Source of the DNA: Anaerolineae bacterium
Lineage (GTDB): Bacteria > Chloroflexota > Anaerolineae > Aggregatilineales > Phototrophicaceae
DNA: 62,533 nt
Reading direction: 5' to 3'
Assembly: GCA_022824565.1 (NCBI GenBank)
Contig: JAJDZQ010000069.1
Coordinates: 1-62,533, forward strand
The translations under genes were made by a program, and so were the position numbers. The notes under the pieces are model-generated. The model did not search any database. It was given only the letters and a program-made list of their open reading frames with translations, and was not told where the DNA came from. Shown piece after piece: positions 26,237 to 35,554 of this stretch (positions are counted from its first letter, which is position 1; every line of letters starts with the position of its first letter).

Positions 26237-28854
26237 CGCGCTCTCGCCTGGCTGGTCTTGCCCCGCTGCTGTGCCTGTTGCTGCCGTTGCTCTTCTATCA
26301 TCAACTGGCTTTCAGCCGCATGATTTTCGCCCGGGGCGATGCCTTCAATTATTTCTATCCCTATTGGGATGCGCGCAATGCCGCCTTTCGCCAGGGTGAA
26401 CTGCCCTTGTGGACGACCGACCTGTTCATGGGCGCGCCCTTGCTGGCCAATCCACAGATCGGCGTCTATTACCCGCCCAACTGGCTGACCGCCCCTTTGC
26501 GCGCGCCGGCTGCCATGACCTTCAGCATCCTTCTGCACATTGCGCTGGCGGGCCTGGGCATGATGTTCCTGTATCGCACGGTGCAGAGCCGCTCGCCCCT
26601 GGCCGCCTTGACGGCCGGCGCTGTCTATGCCTTCGGTGGCGTGCTGGCTGCCCATGTCGAGCAGATCAATCAACTGCAAGGCTTGGCTTGGATGCCCATT
26701 TTGTTCGCGCTGTATCACCGCCTGCTAACGTGCAACCAGCCCCTGCGCGGCCTCTTGTTGCTGGCGGCTGCCTGGGCGCTGCAGATCTTCAGTGGGCACA
26801 CACAGACTGTCTTCATCAGTGGCATCGGCTTGCTGGTATATGCTTCGACGCAGGCCGGTCGCGGGCGCAGGGAACTGCTGAAGGGGCTGCTGTGGCTGGC
26901 GAGTTCTTTTGCGCTGGCGCTGGCATTGGCAAGCCCCCAGCTGCTGCCCAGCCTCGAATTGATGGGCATGTCCAATCGCGGCGGCGGCTTCGGCTTGCAA
27001 GCGGCGACCGCTTTCTCCCTGCCGCCCAGCCTCTTGGGCAGGTCGCTGCTGCCCAGCTATGACGGGCAGCTCTTCGGCGAATATGTGGCGTATAGCGGCG
27101 TTATCGGCTTGGGGCTGGCGCTGCTGGCGGCGCGCAGACGTTGCTGTTGGCTGCTGCTGGCGGGCATCGGCCTGGCTTTGGCGCTGGGGCGGCACAATCC
27201 GCTCTATCTGCTGCTGGGCGAGCTGCCGGGCTTCGACCTGTTTCGTGTGCCCGCGCGATTTTTGGCGCTGTATAGCCTGGGCATGGCGCTGCTGGCTGGG
27301 CGCGGCATCACATTGCTGGGCGGCGCAAATTGTGGACGACGGCGCGTCGTGTCGGTCGGGGGCGGCCTGCTACTGTTGATTCTGCTGGCGCGCTTCGTGC
27401 TGCAGCCATCGCCAGGCGACTTCTTCGGCGGGCCGGGCATCAGCCTGCGCGGGCTGGGATTGTGGCTTGGCGCTTGGCTGATGCTTTTGGCGCTGCTGCA
27501 TGTTCGCCGCCGCTGGACACCGCTGCTTGCCTGTGTCCTCGTCATCGCCGAGCTGCTGCTGGCGGCGCAGAATCTGCCCGACAAAGACCTCGCCCCGCCC
27601 GATGTTTATCTGGGGCAGCGCTTCACGATCAGCCAGCTGCAGGCGCTGCAGGCCGAGCAAATTGCGCCTGGCAGGACAGTCGCCATCAGCCAGCTCTACT
27701 TTGATCCGGGCGATCTGGCTGGGTTGCGCGGGCGCTATGACGCGCTGGGCATGGACGAAAATGCGCAGGGGCATGCGCTGGACGCGGTAAAAAAGCAAGA
27801 AATGCTGATGCCCAATCAGTCGTTGACCTGGGGCATCGGCAGCCTGGACGGCTTCGGCGGCGGCATCATGCCCAGCAATGCCTATACCCAATTTACTTCG
27901 CTGCTGCTGCCCGATGACGCGCTGCGGGCGGTCGATGGGCGGCTGGGAGAACGACTGGCGCTGCCTGCCTGCCGTGGCGCTTGCCTGCCGGCGCTGCAGT
28001 GGCTGCAAATGACCGATACGCGCTACCTCATCACCGACAAGATACACGATATCTGGCACGATGGCATCGCCTACGACACGACCCTGGCGCGCTTTTGGCC
28101 TGGGGTAGAAGCGGTCGCTCTGCCCGAATACACCGACCAGGCGCGCGTGTTACATAGCGAGCCGCTGGCCGACGCAGCCGACCCGATCAGCCTGCCCGAC
28201 GGCACACTGCTGACCATCAGCGATGCGGGTGGGTTGGGAGACATCCTGCGCCAGAATGCGGGCATTATCGCCCTCAGCGCGGTCAACAGCCAGCACAGCA
28301 GCATCTTCAGCCAGCTGCAGCCAGCCGGTTTTTCGCGCGTACTTTCCAGCGATATCGAGATTTATCAACTGCCGCCAGGCCAACGGGCAGCCCTGGCAAC
28401 CGAGCCTGTTTATCTGCCCGATGACTGGCAAAGCCGCGAAGATACGCTGGACAAGCTGCGGGGCGGGGCGAATTTCATCATCCATGGCGCGCCACAACTG
28501 CCAGCCGCCGATATGCAAGGCGCGCAGGTCGATATAACTGCCTACGAAGCCACCCGCGTCACGCTGCGAGTCGATGCGCCGGCGCCCGCCTACCTGGTAC
28601 TGGCTGATGCCTGGTATCCGGGCTGGACGGCCGCGGTCAATGGCGAAGCAACGCCCATCTATCGCGCCAATATCATGTTTCGCGCTGTGGCTGTGCCCGC
28701 CGGCGCAAGCCAGGTCGCCTTCCAGTTTGAACCGCGGTTGTGGCGGGTCGCGCTTTGGCTTGGGCTGGCGATATGGGGTATAGTCGCTGGCATATGGCTG
28801 TGGCTGTGGCGCAATGCCCGTGGCCGCAACGCAATCGGACAAGCACAAGGATGA
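26233..28854 (+). CDS. YfhO-like polytopic membrane protein
   Basis: Integral membrane protein of 873 residues with about 13 predicted helices and a large C-terminal extracytoplasmic part. The first loop has FARGDAFNYFYPYWDARN and LPLWTTDLFMGAPLLANPQ, the YfhO/GT-C signature where acidic catalytic residues reside. The C-terminal beta domain contains LVLADAWYPGWTAAVNGE and FRAVAVPAGASQVAF, as in YfhO proteins that decorate cell-envelope polymers. The start at 26233 overlaps the stop of the GT2 gene (ATGA). A joint role with that transferase in surface glycosylation is likely. Confidence 0.85.
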   Translation: MTRSRLAGLAPLLCLLLPLLFYHQLAFSRMIFARGDAFNYFYPYWDARNAAFRQGELPLWTTDLFMGAPLLANPQIGVYYPPNWLTAPLRAPAAMTFSILLHIALAGLGMMFLYRTVQSRSPLAALTAGAVYAFGGVLAAHVEQINQLQGLAWMPILFALYHRLLTCNQPLRGLLLLAAAWALQIFSGHTQTVFISGIGLLVYASTQAGRGRRELLKGLLWLASSFALALALASPQLLPSLELMGMSNRGGGFGLQAATAFSLPPSLLGRSLLPSYDGQLFGEYVAYSGVIGLGLALLAARRRCCWLLLAGIGLALALGRHNPLYLLLGELPGFDLFRVPARFLALYSLGMALLAGRGITLLGGANCGRRRVVSVGGGLLLLILLARFVLQPSPGDFFGGPGISLRGLGLWLGAWLMLLALLHVRRRWTPLLACVLVIAELLLAAQNLPDKDLAPPDVYLGQRFTISQLQALQAEQIAPGRTVAISQLYFDPGDLAGLRGRYDALGMDENAQGHALDAVKKQEMLMPNQSLTWGIGSLDGFGGGIMPSNAYTQFTSLLLPDDALRAVDGRLGERLALPACRGACLPALQWLQMTDTRYLITDKIHDIWHDGIAYDTTLARFWPGVEAVALPEYTDQARVLHSEPLADAADPISLPDGTLLTISDAGGLGDILRQNAGIIALSAVNSQHSSIFSQLQPAGFSRVLSSDIEIYQLPPGQRAALATEPVYLPDDWQSREDTLDKLRGGANFIIHGAPQLPAADMQGAQVDITAYEATRVTLRVDAPAPAYLVLADAWYPGWTAAVNGEATPIYRANIMFRAVAVPAGASQVAFQFEPRLWRVALWLGLAIWGIVAGIWLWLWRNARGRNAIGQAQG

Positions 28855-29513
28855 AGACCATGGCGCTGGGCACATATGTCGAGATTCTGCATTATGTGAA
28901 CGACCTGTCGGGGGCGGGCGACTATTACCAGCGGCTGGGCTTGGTCGCGCTGGGCGATGATGTCTATACCGATGGTCGCTATCATTTGCGCTTGCTGGCT
29001 GGCCCCGCCGCGCCGACGAGCCTGCGCTATTACGGCTGTGCCAGCGATGGCGCGATGACCAGCCCGGCCGGCATCACCATCCAGATGTCCAGCGAGCCGC
29101 CGCCACGCAGCCTGCCACACGCAAATATCGCGAGCGCGCCCGATATCACGCGCCTGGGCAAATTTGGCGAACTTTCGGCGATGATTGCCGATCTCGAAGT
29201 CGAATGCGCCTTTTGGGAAGCCGCCGGCTATACGGCGCTGGGCAAATACACCGCGCCCCAGCCCTGGGGCATCTGGTGCGACCAACTCTTTTTGATTGGC
29301 TTGCATCAAGCCGAAAGCGCTGACGGTTTCGCCATTTGCCACTTCGCGCCCGACATGAAAACAGTCAATGCCCAACTGCTGGCAGAGGGCTTCGACTTGC
29401 AGCCATTTGAAAGCGGTCTGCCGCCCGACGACCTCAGCTACCGAAAGCTGCTCACGCCCTATGGACAGCTTTTCTACCTGTTCACGGGCGATATATCGGA
29501 AGCCAAACCCTAG
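28851..29513 (+). CDS. VOC (glyoxalase-like) family protein
   Basis: Protein of 220 residues built of two vicinal-oxygen-chelate modules: residues 8-90 (YVEILHYVNDLSGAGDYYQR, then VALGDDVYTDGRYHL) and about 105-205 (GELSAMIADLEVECAFWEAA, then PYGQLFYLFTGD). Such proteins bind a divalent metal and act as lyases, dioxygenases or isomerases, or are resistance proteins; no specific activity can be assigned. It is the last gene of the coupled operon, with its ATG overlapping the yfhO-like stop. Its TAG stop lies on a CTAG shared with the convergent methyltransferase gene. Confidence 0.8.
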   Translation: MKTMALGTYVEILHYVNDLSGAGDYYQRLGLVALGDDVYTDGRYHLRLLAGPAAPTSLRYYGCASDGAMTSPAGITIQMSSEPPPRSLPHANIASAPDITRLGKFGELSAMIADLEVECAFWEAAGYTALGKYTAPQPWGIWCDQLFLIGLHQAESADGFAICHFAPDMKTVNAQLLAEGFDLQPFESGLPPDDLSYRKLLTPYGQLFYLFTGDISEAKP

Positions 29514-30298
29514 CGAGCCGGTTTGCGCGCCATGACCAGCAGGCAAACGCCCCAACCCACCGGCAAGAAGCTGCTGCGAGTCAAGACTTGCAAAGCCGCT
29601 GGCAAGCCAAATATCGCCAATTGCAGCGACTTGGGCAACAGCGGCACATAAGGCACATCCCACCAGCCATCGGCAAACTGACGTTCGATGACGAAGCCGT
29701 TTTCCCGACACAGGCCCAGCCACTCGCGCGGCGGCTTCAGGTTGATATGGGTCGGGTCTTCGCCAATCACATCGCGGGTCGGGTCTTTGCGGCGGCGCAA
29801 TCCATATTCCGGGTTGGGCGTCAAGAAGAAGAAAATGCCGCCCGGACGCAAGATGCGATAGGTGTCGCGGATGAAATCGGCTGGTCGCTCCAGATGCTCC
29901 ACCAAGCCCAGGCCGACCACCGCGCTAAATTCATCATCGGCGAAGCGCCCTTGTTCGTCGCCGCTGGCCACAAAGACATCTGCCCGCGGAGCAATCAACC
30001 GCGACTGCTCGACAGCGTAATCCATGACATCGTAGCCCGTGCAGCGGAAGTCGTCTTGCAGCAATTCCAGCAAATGCCCCATGCCACAGCCGGCATCCAG
30101 CAGGCTTCTGTCGGCGCCGGGCGGGGCATAACGCCGCAGCAAAGCCGCATAATATCGCCGCGAAAACCAATAGGTGCTAAAGCGCCGAAAAGGATTGCCC
30201 GCATAATTCTTGGTGCGGAAGAATTCTTCGTTATACAAGTGCAGGGGCGCGCGTGGCGTCTCGACAGGGCTGCCTGGCTCGTCCAAAAACTGCTCCAA
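29510..30298 (-). CDS. Class I SAM-dependent methyltransferase
   Basis: SAM-dependent methyltransferase. Motif I is LLDAGCGMGHLLELL, motif II/III is VVGLGLVEHLERPADF and the post-motif strand is RILRPGGIFFFLTP. The C-terminal half contains HINLKPPREWLGL, common in methyltransferases of surface glycan clusters. The open frame reaches an ATG at 30427, but that would overlap the divergent MBL gene start. A TTG at 30298 preceded by AGGACAGAT leaves room for promoters and is preferred, giving 262 residues. Target unknown; proximity to a glycosyltransferase operon suggests polysaccharide modification. Confidence 0.82.
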   Translation of the reverse strand: MEQFLDEPGSPVETPRAPLHLYNEEFFRTKNYAGNPFRRFSTYWFSRRYYAALLRRYAPPGADRSLLDAGCGMGHLLELLQDDFRCTGYDVMDYAVEQSRLIAPRADVFVASGDEQGRFADDEFSAVVGLGLVEHLERPADFIRDTYRILRPGGIFFFLTPNPEYGLRRRKDPTRDVIGEDPTHINLKPPREWLGLCRENGFVIERQFADGWWDVPYVPLLPKSLQLAIFGLPAALQVLTRSSFLPVGWGVCLLVMARKPAR

Positions 30299-30414
30299 AA
30301 TCTGTCCTGGTCCGGCTGCCAGTATCGCAGTCGACGCGCCGGGCGGCAAGTCCGCGTTTCTGCCCGGCGGCGCGCCTGGTATACTGCGCGAACTAGCCAG
30401 CCAGAGGCAATACG

Positions 30415-31395
30415 ATGGACGCCGCAATCACGCGCATCAGCGCCGATATCGTGCAAGTGCAAATCCCCCTGCCCTATGCGCTCAACCAGGTCAACTGTTA
30501 TCTGCTGTGCGGGGAAAACGGCTGGACACTGCTGGATACGGGCTTGAACACGCCGGCCGGGCGCAACCAGTGGCAAATTGCCCTGCGAGCGCTGGATATC
30601 CGCCCCCGCGATATCGAGAAAATCGTGTTGACACACATGCACCCCGACCACTTCGGGCTGGCCGGCTGGTGGCAGCGACAGACAGAAAAGCCTCGGCCGG
30701 TCTATCTGCCCGCAGGCGAACGAGCGCAGGCGCAGGTCTTTTATGACCGCGAAAATACGCCCCATTATCATCAGTGGCTGCTCGATTGCGGGATGCAGCA
30801 TGAAACCGTGCAGCATGTCGAAGACGCCTTGGCCAACACGCGCGATTTGACCCAGCCGCATCCCGTCTCTGAGCAATACCTGCGCGCCGATACAATTGTC
30901 CGCCTGGGGCAGCGCAACTTCCGCGCCATCCACGCGCCCGGGCACAGCGATGGCCAGCTCATCTTTTATGACGAAGCCGACCGGCTGTTGCTCAGCGGCG
31001 ACCATGTGTTGATGCGCATCACACCCAATATCGGCAGCTGGCCGCATACCCTGCCCGACCCGTTGGGACGATACTTGCGTTCGCTGCGCAAATTGGCGGC
31101 GCTGGATGTGCGGCTGGCCTTGCCCGGGCACAAAGCGCTGATTCACGACTGGCGCGGACGCATCAACGAGCTGCTGGCACACCATGACGGTCGACTACAG
31201 GACACTTTGGCGGCTCTGGCAGCTGGCGCGGAAACAGTCTATGAAGTGTCGGCGCATCTATTCAAGCTCGATCGTCTGACTCCGCATGAATGGCGTTTTG
31301 CCATGGCCGAGGCCTTGGCGCATCTGCATTATCTGCGCAGCCGCGAGCGAGCCGCCTGCGATTGCCGTGGGCTGATGCGCTGGCGCGCGCTATGA
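30415..31395 (+). CDS. MBL-fold metallo-hydrolase
   Basis: Metallo-beta-lactamase-fold hydrolase of 326 residues. The H-x-H-x-D-H metal motif is VLTHMHPDHFG (His74, His76, Asp78, His79). A third His is in HAPGHSDGQLIFYD, with the bridging Asp in LLLSGDHVL and a later His in LALPGHKALIHD. A helical C-terminal domain (residues 250-326) is typical of LACTB2-like and related glyoxalase II-type proteins. AGAGG lies eight bases before the start. No signal peptide. The substrate is unknown. Confidence 0.88.
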   Translation: MDAAITRISADIVQVQIPLPYALNQVNCYLLCGENGWTLLDTGLNTPAGRNQWQIALRALDIRPRDIEKIVLTHMHPDHFGLAGWWQRQTEKPRPVYLPAGERAQAQVFYDRENTPHYHQWLLDCGMQHETVQHVEDALANTRDLTQPHPVSEQYLRADTIVRLGQRNFRAIHAPGHSDGQLIFYDEADRLLLSGDHVLMRITPNIGSWPHTLPDPLGRYLRSLRKLAALDVRLALPGHKALIHDWRGRINELLAHHDGRLQDTLAALAAGAETVYEVSAHLFKLDRLTPHEWRFAMAEALAHLHYLRSRERAACDCRGLMRWRAL

Positions 31396-31402
31396 TGCCC
31401 GG

Positions 31403-32926
31403 TCAAAATGGCATGATTTGCTCATCGCTGGCGTCGATGTGGCTTTTGCCGATCATAAAGTAGCGCGTCATATCAGCCGGTTCCAAGGTCCAGCGCAGCC
31501 TGTGTATTGCCCCGCCCGCGCCGACCTCGTGTGCCTCGGCCACGATAAAGTAATCACGCGCGCTGTGCCCGGTATGCGATTCGCTCACCCGCACACGGTC
31601 AAACAGCGAGGAGCCCAGCGCCGCGGCAGGATGTTGCTGGGCATCCAATTGCAGTTCGCGGATGACGCCACGCGGCTTTCGGCGCTGCGCCACTTCATAG
31701 TCGGCAAAAGCCTGGGCTGTATTGACATGAGAAAGCGCCGGCAAGTTGCGCCGCTGTGCACGAAGACCATGGATGTGCATGCTGGCGACATCTTCTGCGC
31801 TCACTTCCAGCGGCGCGCCACGGTACAGAGGCCGCCCATAGACATTCAGCAGGCTCAGCCAGACGGGCCGCCGATTGTAATTGCATAGACGCACTTGCAG
31901 CGAGGTCGCGCCCAGCTGCTCCACTTTCACCGCGATATTCTCTGTAATCACGCTGCTGGCGGGGGATGCTCCCAGCTGAAAACGCGTCGCCAGCCGCTCA
32001 AATGCCAACAAACCCAAAGGCTGTTCGCGTTCATCGACCAGACGCAGGGTTAGCTTGGTATCGCTGCGGGGCGGGACGCGCTGCGCCATCGGCAGCTCCC
32101 ACAGCAGACTGCCCGCCTTGCCAACCATGCGGGGTGTAACTTGCAAGGTCAGCCGATTCAGTTGGTCATCGCCATAACCATAGGCGCAGCCGGCCATGTC
32201 ATCGCTGAAATGCGCTGCGAGCGCCTTGCGCAACAGGGCGTAGCGCCGATTCAAAAAGACCGCCTTGCCAGCGCGGCTGATATAAAATCGGCCTCGCTCG
32301 CTGGCCGCCAATTCGCCAATGGCAGCGCGGCTGCTGGTCGATTCGTCCCACCAATCACCCACATAGGCGAAGCGCGTCGTCCCCGCCGCCAGCTGTTGAG
32401 CCACATTGTGTGCCGGGAAGATGCGCTCGCTGTCGATCTTATTGCTGCCTGGCCGGTCGATAAACAGGTAGCCAGCCAGCGCGGGCCGCCGCAAAATCGC
32501 TTTGTCCAGCAACTGTCCAATCACCTCATCGGCCGTGACATCGACCTGCGGAGGCAGCGAGGCCGGGCTCTGCGCCAGCCAGACCTGAATATCGCGCAGA
32601 TGCAGCAGCGCCTGTCTGCGTCCCAGTTCGCCAGTATCTGCCTCGATATGACTGATGAAGCCAGTGAAGTGACTGCGCGCCAGGCCACGGTGCCTGCTCT
32701 GAATGCGCACGCGGCCGCCTATCGGCAAAGACTTGCGCTCGGGTGAATAGGCGCCTGCCCGATTGCGCAACGTGATGAGGGCTTCGCCATAATCCGCCAG
32801 GCTGTCATAGGGCGCGCGCATGCCCAGCCGCCAGCGCAAAGCAATCACGTCGGCGCTGATGTCTTCGCCAGCCGCAAAGTCGCCCGTGTGGTCGCGGTCG
32901 ATTGCCACGCGATATTCGATCGTCAT
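31403..32926 (-). CDS. Phage tail/baseplate-type protein
   Basis: Protein of 507 residues resembling siphophage tail-associated proteins. The N-terminal part has EALITLRNRAGAYSPE, then GGRVRIQSRHRG and HFTGFISHIEADTGELGRR. This pattern (repeated beta units, gain of a surface frame, then 'FTG-I--IE') is seen in tail hub/baseplate proteins. The centre contains FYISRAGKAVFLNRRYALL, as in tail lysis-free hub domains. No catalytic motif is visible. Its start overlaps the stop of the upstream tail gene by four bases. Only eight bases separate its end from the MBL gene, so no further phage genes follow on this side. Confidence 0.6.
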   Translation of the reverse strand: MTIEYRVAIDRDHTGDFAAGEDISADVIALRWRLGMRAPYDSLADYGEALITLRNRAGAYSPERKSLPIGGRVRIQSRHRGLARSHFTGFISHIEADTGELGRRQALLHLRDIQVWLAQSPASLPPQVDVTADEVIGQLLDKAILRRPALAGYLFIDRPGSNKIDSERIFPAHNVAQQLAAGTTRFAYVGDWWDESTSSRAAIGELAASERGRFYISRAGKAVFLNRRYALLRKALAAHFSDDMAGCAYGYGDDQLNRLTLQVTPRMVGKAGSLLWELPMAQRVPPRSDTKLTLRLVDEREQPLGLLAFERLATRFQLGASPASSVITENIAVKVEQLGATSLQVRLCNYNRRPVWLSLLNVYGRPLYRGAPLEVSAEDVASMHIHGLRAQRRNLPALSHVNTAQAFADYEVAQRRKPRGVIRELQLDAQQHPAAALGSSLFDRVRVSESHTGHSARDYFIVAEAHEVGAGGAIHRLRWTLEPADMTRYFMIGKSHIDASDEQIMPF

Positions 32927-33387
32927 GCGCCCGCCTCCAAGGTCCAGCGGTGTCGAAAAGCGCAGCCATAAAACTCGCGCTCGCCATAGGTAAAGATGCC
33001 CGGCTCGATCGACACCTCGGCGGGCAGTCGCAATGCGCCGTCCAATGTGCTGTCAAGCGCCAGCGCGCCCATGTAGCTGTCGATGAGCGAGACCAGTTGC
33101 GGCAAATGACTGCGAACGCCCAGCCCGCTTTCTCGTGGCGCAAGTGGTAGCAGATGCGTCACGGAGTAGCTTGTCTGCTTGATGCCGCCACGAAATGCCG
33201 ATGCGCCCAAACTGTCACGCCACTCGCGGAAGAACCGTTTCTCATGCAGCTCTATCGGCAAGACCAGCAGCGCCGGCAGTTGCGCTGGCTGCAGATGATC
33301 GGGCAGGGCGTCCAGGTCGTAATTGTTGCGCACGCCAGACACCTGCATAGCCGCCAATTGTGACAAGGCAGCGCGAAATGTTGCCAT
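32923..33387 (-). CDS. Phage-module protein of unknown function
   Basis: Protein of 154 residues, soluble, that I do not recognise. It begins MATFRAALSQLAAMQVSGV and has IKQTSYSVTHLLPLAP and YGEREFYGCAFRHRW. Its size and position just before the tail-hub-like gene suggest a tail completion or tail terminator protein, but sequence alone does not show this. AAAGGAG lies eight bases before the start, the same strong ribosome site as the connector gene. The two genes overlap by ATGA. Confidence 0.5.
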   Translation of the reverse strand: MATFRAALSQLAAMQVSGVRNNYDLDALPDHLQPAQLPALLVLPIELHEKRFFREWRDSLGASAFRGGIKQTSYSVTHLLPLAPRESGLGVRSHLPQLVSLIDSYMGALALDSTLDGALRLPAEVSIEPGIFTYGEREFYGCAFRHRWTLEAGA

Positions 33388-33419
33388 GTGCCAGCTCCTT
33401 TCGTTCTTTGTGTTGTGTG

Positions 33420-33665
33420 TAACTCCTCCCCGACGAGTCAGGGAGGGTAGCCGACCCCTCCCCCAGCCCCTCCCCGTCAGGACAGGGAGGGTAGCCAGTA
33501 CAAGCCTCCCCCTGATTCGTCGGGGGGACTGAGGGGGGTATCGGGCGAGTCACCGCCTCGCCCCTACGACGGAATCGACTTGGGGACTGAGGGGGGTGCT
33601 TCCCCCTGACTTGTCGTGGGGACTGAGTGGGTGCCTGACTCGTCGGGGGGACCGAGGGGGTGCGG
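33420..33665. repeat. Block of G/C-hairpin repeats
   Basis: The 33388-33688 gap has no gene. It contains at least six hairpin modules in a row, alternating CCTCCCCGACGAGTCAGGGAGG, CCTCCCCGTCAGGACAGGGAGG and CCCCCTGATTCGTCGGGGGG forms. It separates the TipAS gene from the tail genes. Confidence 0.75.
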
Positions 33666-33688
33666 GCGATGCCTGGGGGATTGTGGGT

Positions 33689-34159
33689 CTATTGACTCAG
33701 CCGTTGCGCGCGCTGCTCGTCTTCGGCCAGCATCCGCTCCAGTTCGGCTGTTTCCAAATCATCAACATACTCGTCGATAACGCGCTCCAGCCAGGCCGGC
33801 AGGTCGGCGTGCAAGCGCTGAAAGTTGGCGATAAATTCTGGATGCGAGTTGTACAGTTGCCCCAGGCCCCGCAGCATATCCAGGCTCGGCTCATAGAAAT
33901 TCCGCAGGTGCGCCTGCCAGCGATCCAGCAGCGCGATCACCTGGCTGTGTCCGGCTTGATGCCCCTGCTGCATGACATCGGCAAGCTCGCTGTAGATCGC
34001 CTCGCCCTCGGCGATGATTTCGTCTTGCCGCGTCTGGCTATAGCTGGCCCAGCGCGCGACCGACTCGTTGACGAGGCCGGGTCCATACTGCAGTCGGGCT
34101 TCGCGTTCATAGTGCGCTTGTTGTTGGGGGCTGTGCCGTTTCAGATGTTGCTTTTTCAT
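33689..34159 (-). CDS. Stand-alone TipAS drug-recognition domain protein
   Basis: Protein of 156 residues matching the TipAS ligand-binding domain but without the MerR DNA-binding part. Family segments are LQYGPGLVNESVARWASYS, IIAEGEAIYSELADVM, LLDRWQAHLRNFYEPSLDML and RGLGQLYNSHPEFIANF. TipAS domains bind thiopeptides and other drugs, so a sequestering or sensing role is likely. The C-terminus (TAELERMLAEDEQRAQRL) is helical. The start at 34159 follows GAGGA. It lies 17 bp after the MFS exporter in the same direction, probably one transcript. Confidence 0.82.
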   Translation of the reverse strand: MKKQHLKRHSPQQQAHYEREARLQYGPGLVNESVARWASYSQTRQDEIIAEGEAIYSELADVMQQGHQAGHSQVIALLDRWQAHLRNFYEPSLDMLRGLGQLYNSHPEFIANFQRLHADLPAWLERVIDEYVDDLETAELERMLAEDEQRAQRLSQ

Positions 34160-34176
34160 GGGGAGGTCCTCGCCTT

Positions 34177-35478
34177 TCACGCTAGCTCTTCATGACGTTT
34201 GCGCAGGTCATCGGCGTTGTTGTAGCGGCGAATGGAAGGATAGCGCCAGGCCACCCAGCCGGTCAGCAGCACAGTCGCCAAGCCGCCGCTGAAGATGGCG
34301 AAAGGCGCGCCAAAGAGCGCTGCCACCAAACCCGCCTCCAGCTCGCCCAGTTGCGGTCCGCCCATGAAGAACACCATGTTGACCGAAACCATACGGCCGC
34401 GCAGCTCGTCCGGCGTCATCAGTTGGCGGATCGTGCCGCGGATCACCATCGACACCGTGTCGCCGGCGCCCGTCAGCGCAAACATCACATAAGACAGCGC
34501 GAAACTGACCGAAATGCCAAATATGGCAGTCGCCAAACCATAAACCGCCACGCTCAACAACAGCAGCAGCCCCTGGCGCTTCAACTCGCTGCGCAACGAC
34601 AAGATCAGCCCGACCAGCAGCGCGCCGACCGGTTGCGCCGTTGCCAACACGCCATAACCCAGCGCGCCAACCCCCAGGATATCGCCAGCCACGATAGGCA
34701 GCATCGTGCGCGCCGACGAGAATAGCGTGGCGAAGAAGTCAAGCAGCATCGTGCCCATGATGATGCGCGTGCCAATGGTGAAGCGGATGCCATCGACCAG
34801 CGCCTGCCAGCCGATATTCGCGCTCGTTTGCAGCTTGCCGCGATGGCGAATCAAGACGATCGCCACGATAGCCGCCACGAAGGTCGCCGTGTTGATGCCA
34901 TACACGACGCCGATATTGACCTGCGCGACCAAAATGCCCGCCAGCGCCGGACCACAGATAGTGGCGATCTGGAAGATGAGTGTATTCAGGCTGATGGCGT
35001 TGGCCAGGTGACGCGGCTTGACCAGATTGGCCACGATGGATTGTCGCGCCGGACTATCCAGCGCTGTGGCGGCCGCGCCCAATGCTGTCAGCACATAGAT
35101 GCTGTTCACATTGATTTGCCCGCTCAGCGTGAGCGCCGTCAGCACACCCGCCACCACCGCCGAGATCACCCGCGTCCACAGCATAACCTGCCGCCGGTCC
35201 AGCGCATCGGCCAGCATCCCGCCCACCAGCGCAAAGAGCACAATCGGCAGCACGCGCACCAAGCCCAACATGCCCAACCCAAAAGCCTCTGCGCCCAGCT
35301 CGACCTGCCTACCCAAAATAGCAACATGGAATACCTGCCCGCGCAGCAACTCAAAAATATGCCAGTTGATGGCAAATAGCTGCATCTGCGAGCCGGTGGT
35401 CGAGATCATCTCGCCCAGCCACAAGTATCGAAAATCGCGGTAGCGCAGGGCGACCAATCGCGGTCTGGGACGGGGCAT
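34177..35478 (-). CDS. MFS transporter, drug/enterobactin-exporter type
   Basis: MFS permease of 433 residues with 10-12 predicted helices. FRYLWLGEMISTTGSQMQLF in helix 1 and GGMLADALDRRQVMLWTRV in the loop 2-3 are typical of the MFS_3/EntS and macrolide exporter group. DSPARQSIVANLVKPRHLAN and GTIRQLMTPDELRGRMVSVN are the later conserved segments. It should export small amphiphilic compounds by proton antiport. It is placed between the phage connector and the TipAS gene, which suggests a drug exporter and drug-binding pair. Confidence 0.88.
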   Translation of the reverse strand: MPRPRPRLVALRYRDFRYLWLGEMISTTGSQMQLFAINWHIFELLRGQVFHVAILGRQVELGAEAFGLGMLGLVRVLPIVLFALVGGMLADALDRRQVMLWTRVISAVVAGVLTALTLSGQINVNSIYVLTALGAAATALDSPARQSIVANLVKPRHLANAISLNTLIFQIATICGPALAGILVAQVNIGVVYGINTATFVAAIVAIVLIRHRGKLQTSANIGWQALVDGIRFTIGTRIIMGTMLLDFFATLFSSARTMLPIVAGDILGVGALGYGVLATAQPVGALLVGLILSLRSELKRQGLLLLLSVAVYGLATAIFGISVSFALSYVMFALTGAGDTVSMVIRGTIRQLMTPDELRGRMVSVNMVFFMGGPQLGELEAGLVAALFGAPFAIFSGGLATVLLTGWVAWRYPSIRRYNNADDLRKRHEELA

Positions 35479-35554
35479 GGTTCTGCGCTCGTGGCCGGTC
35501 GGATAGACGCGAAGCCTAGCGCATGCCCGCCCAGCTAGCTAGATTCAGTTGTGC

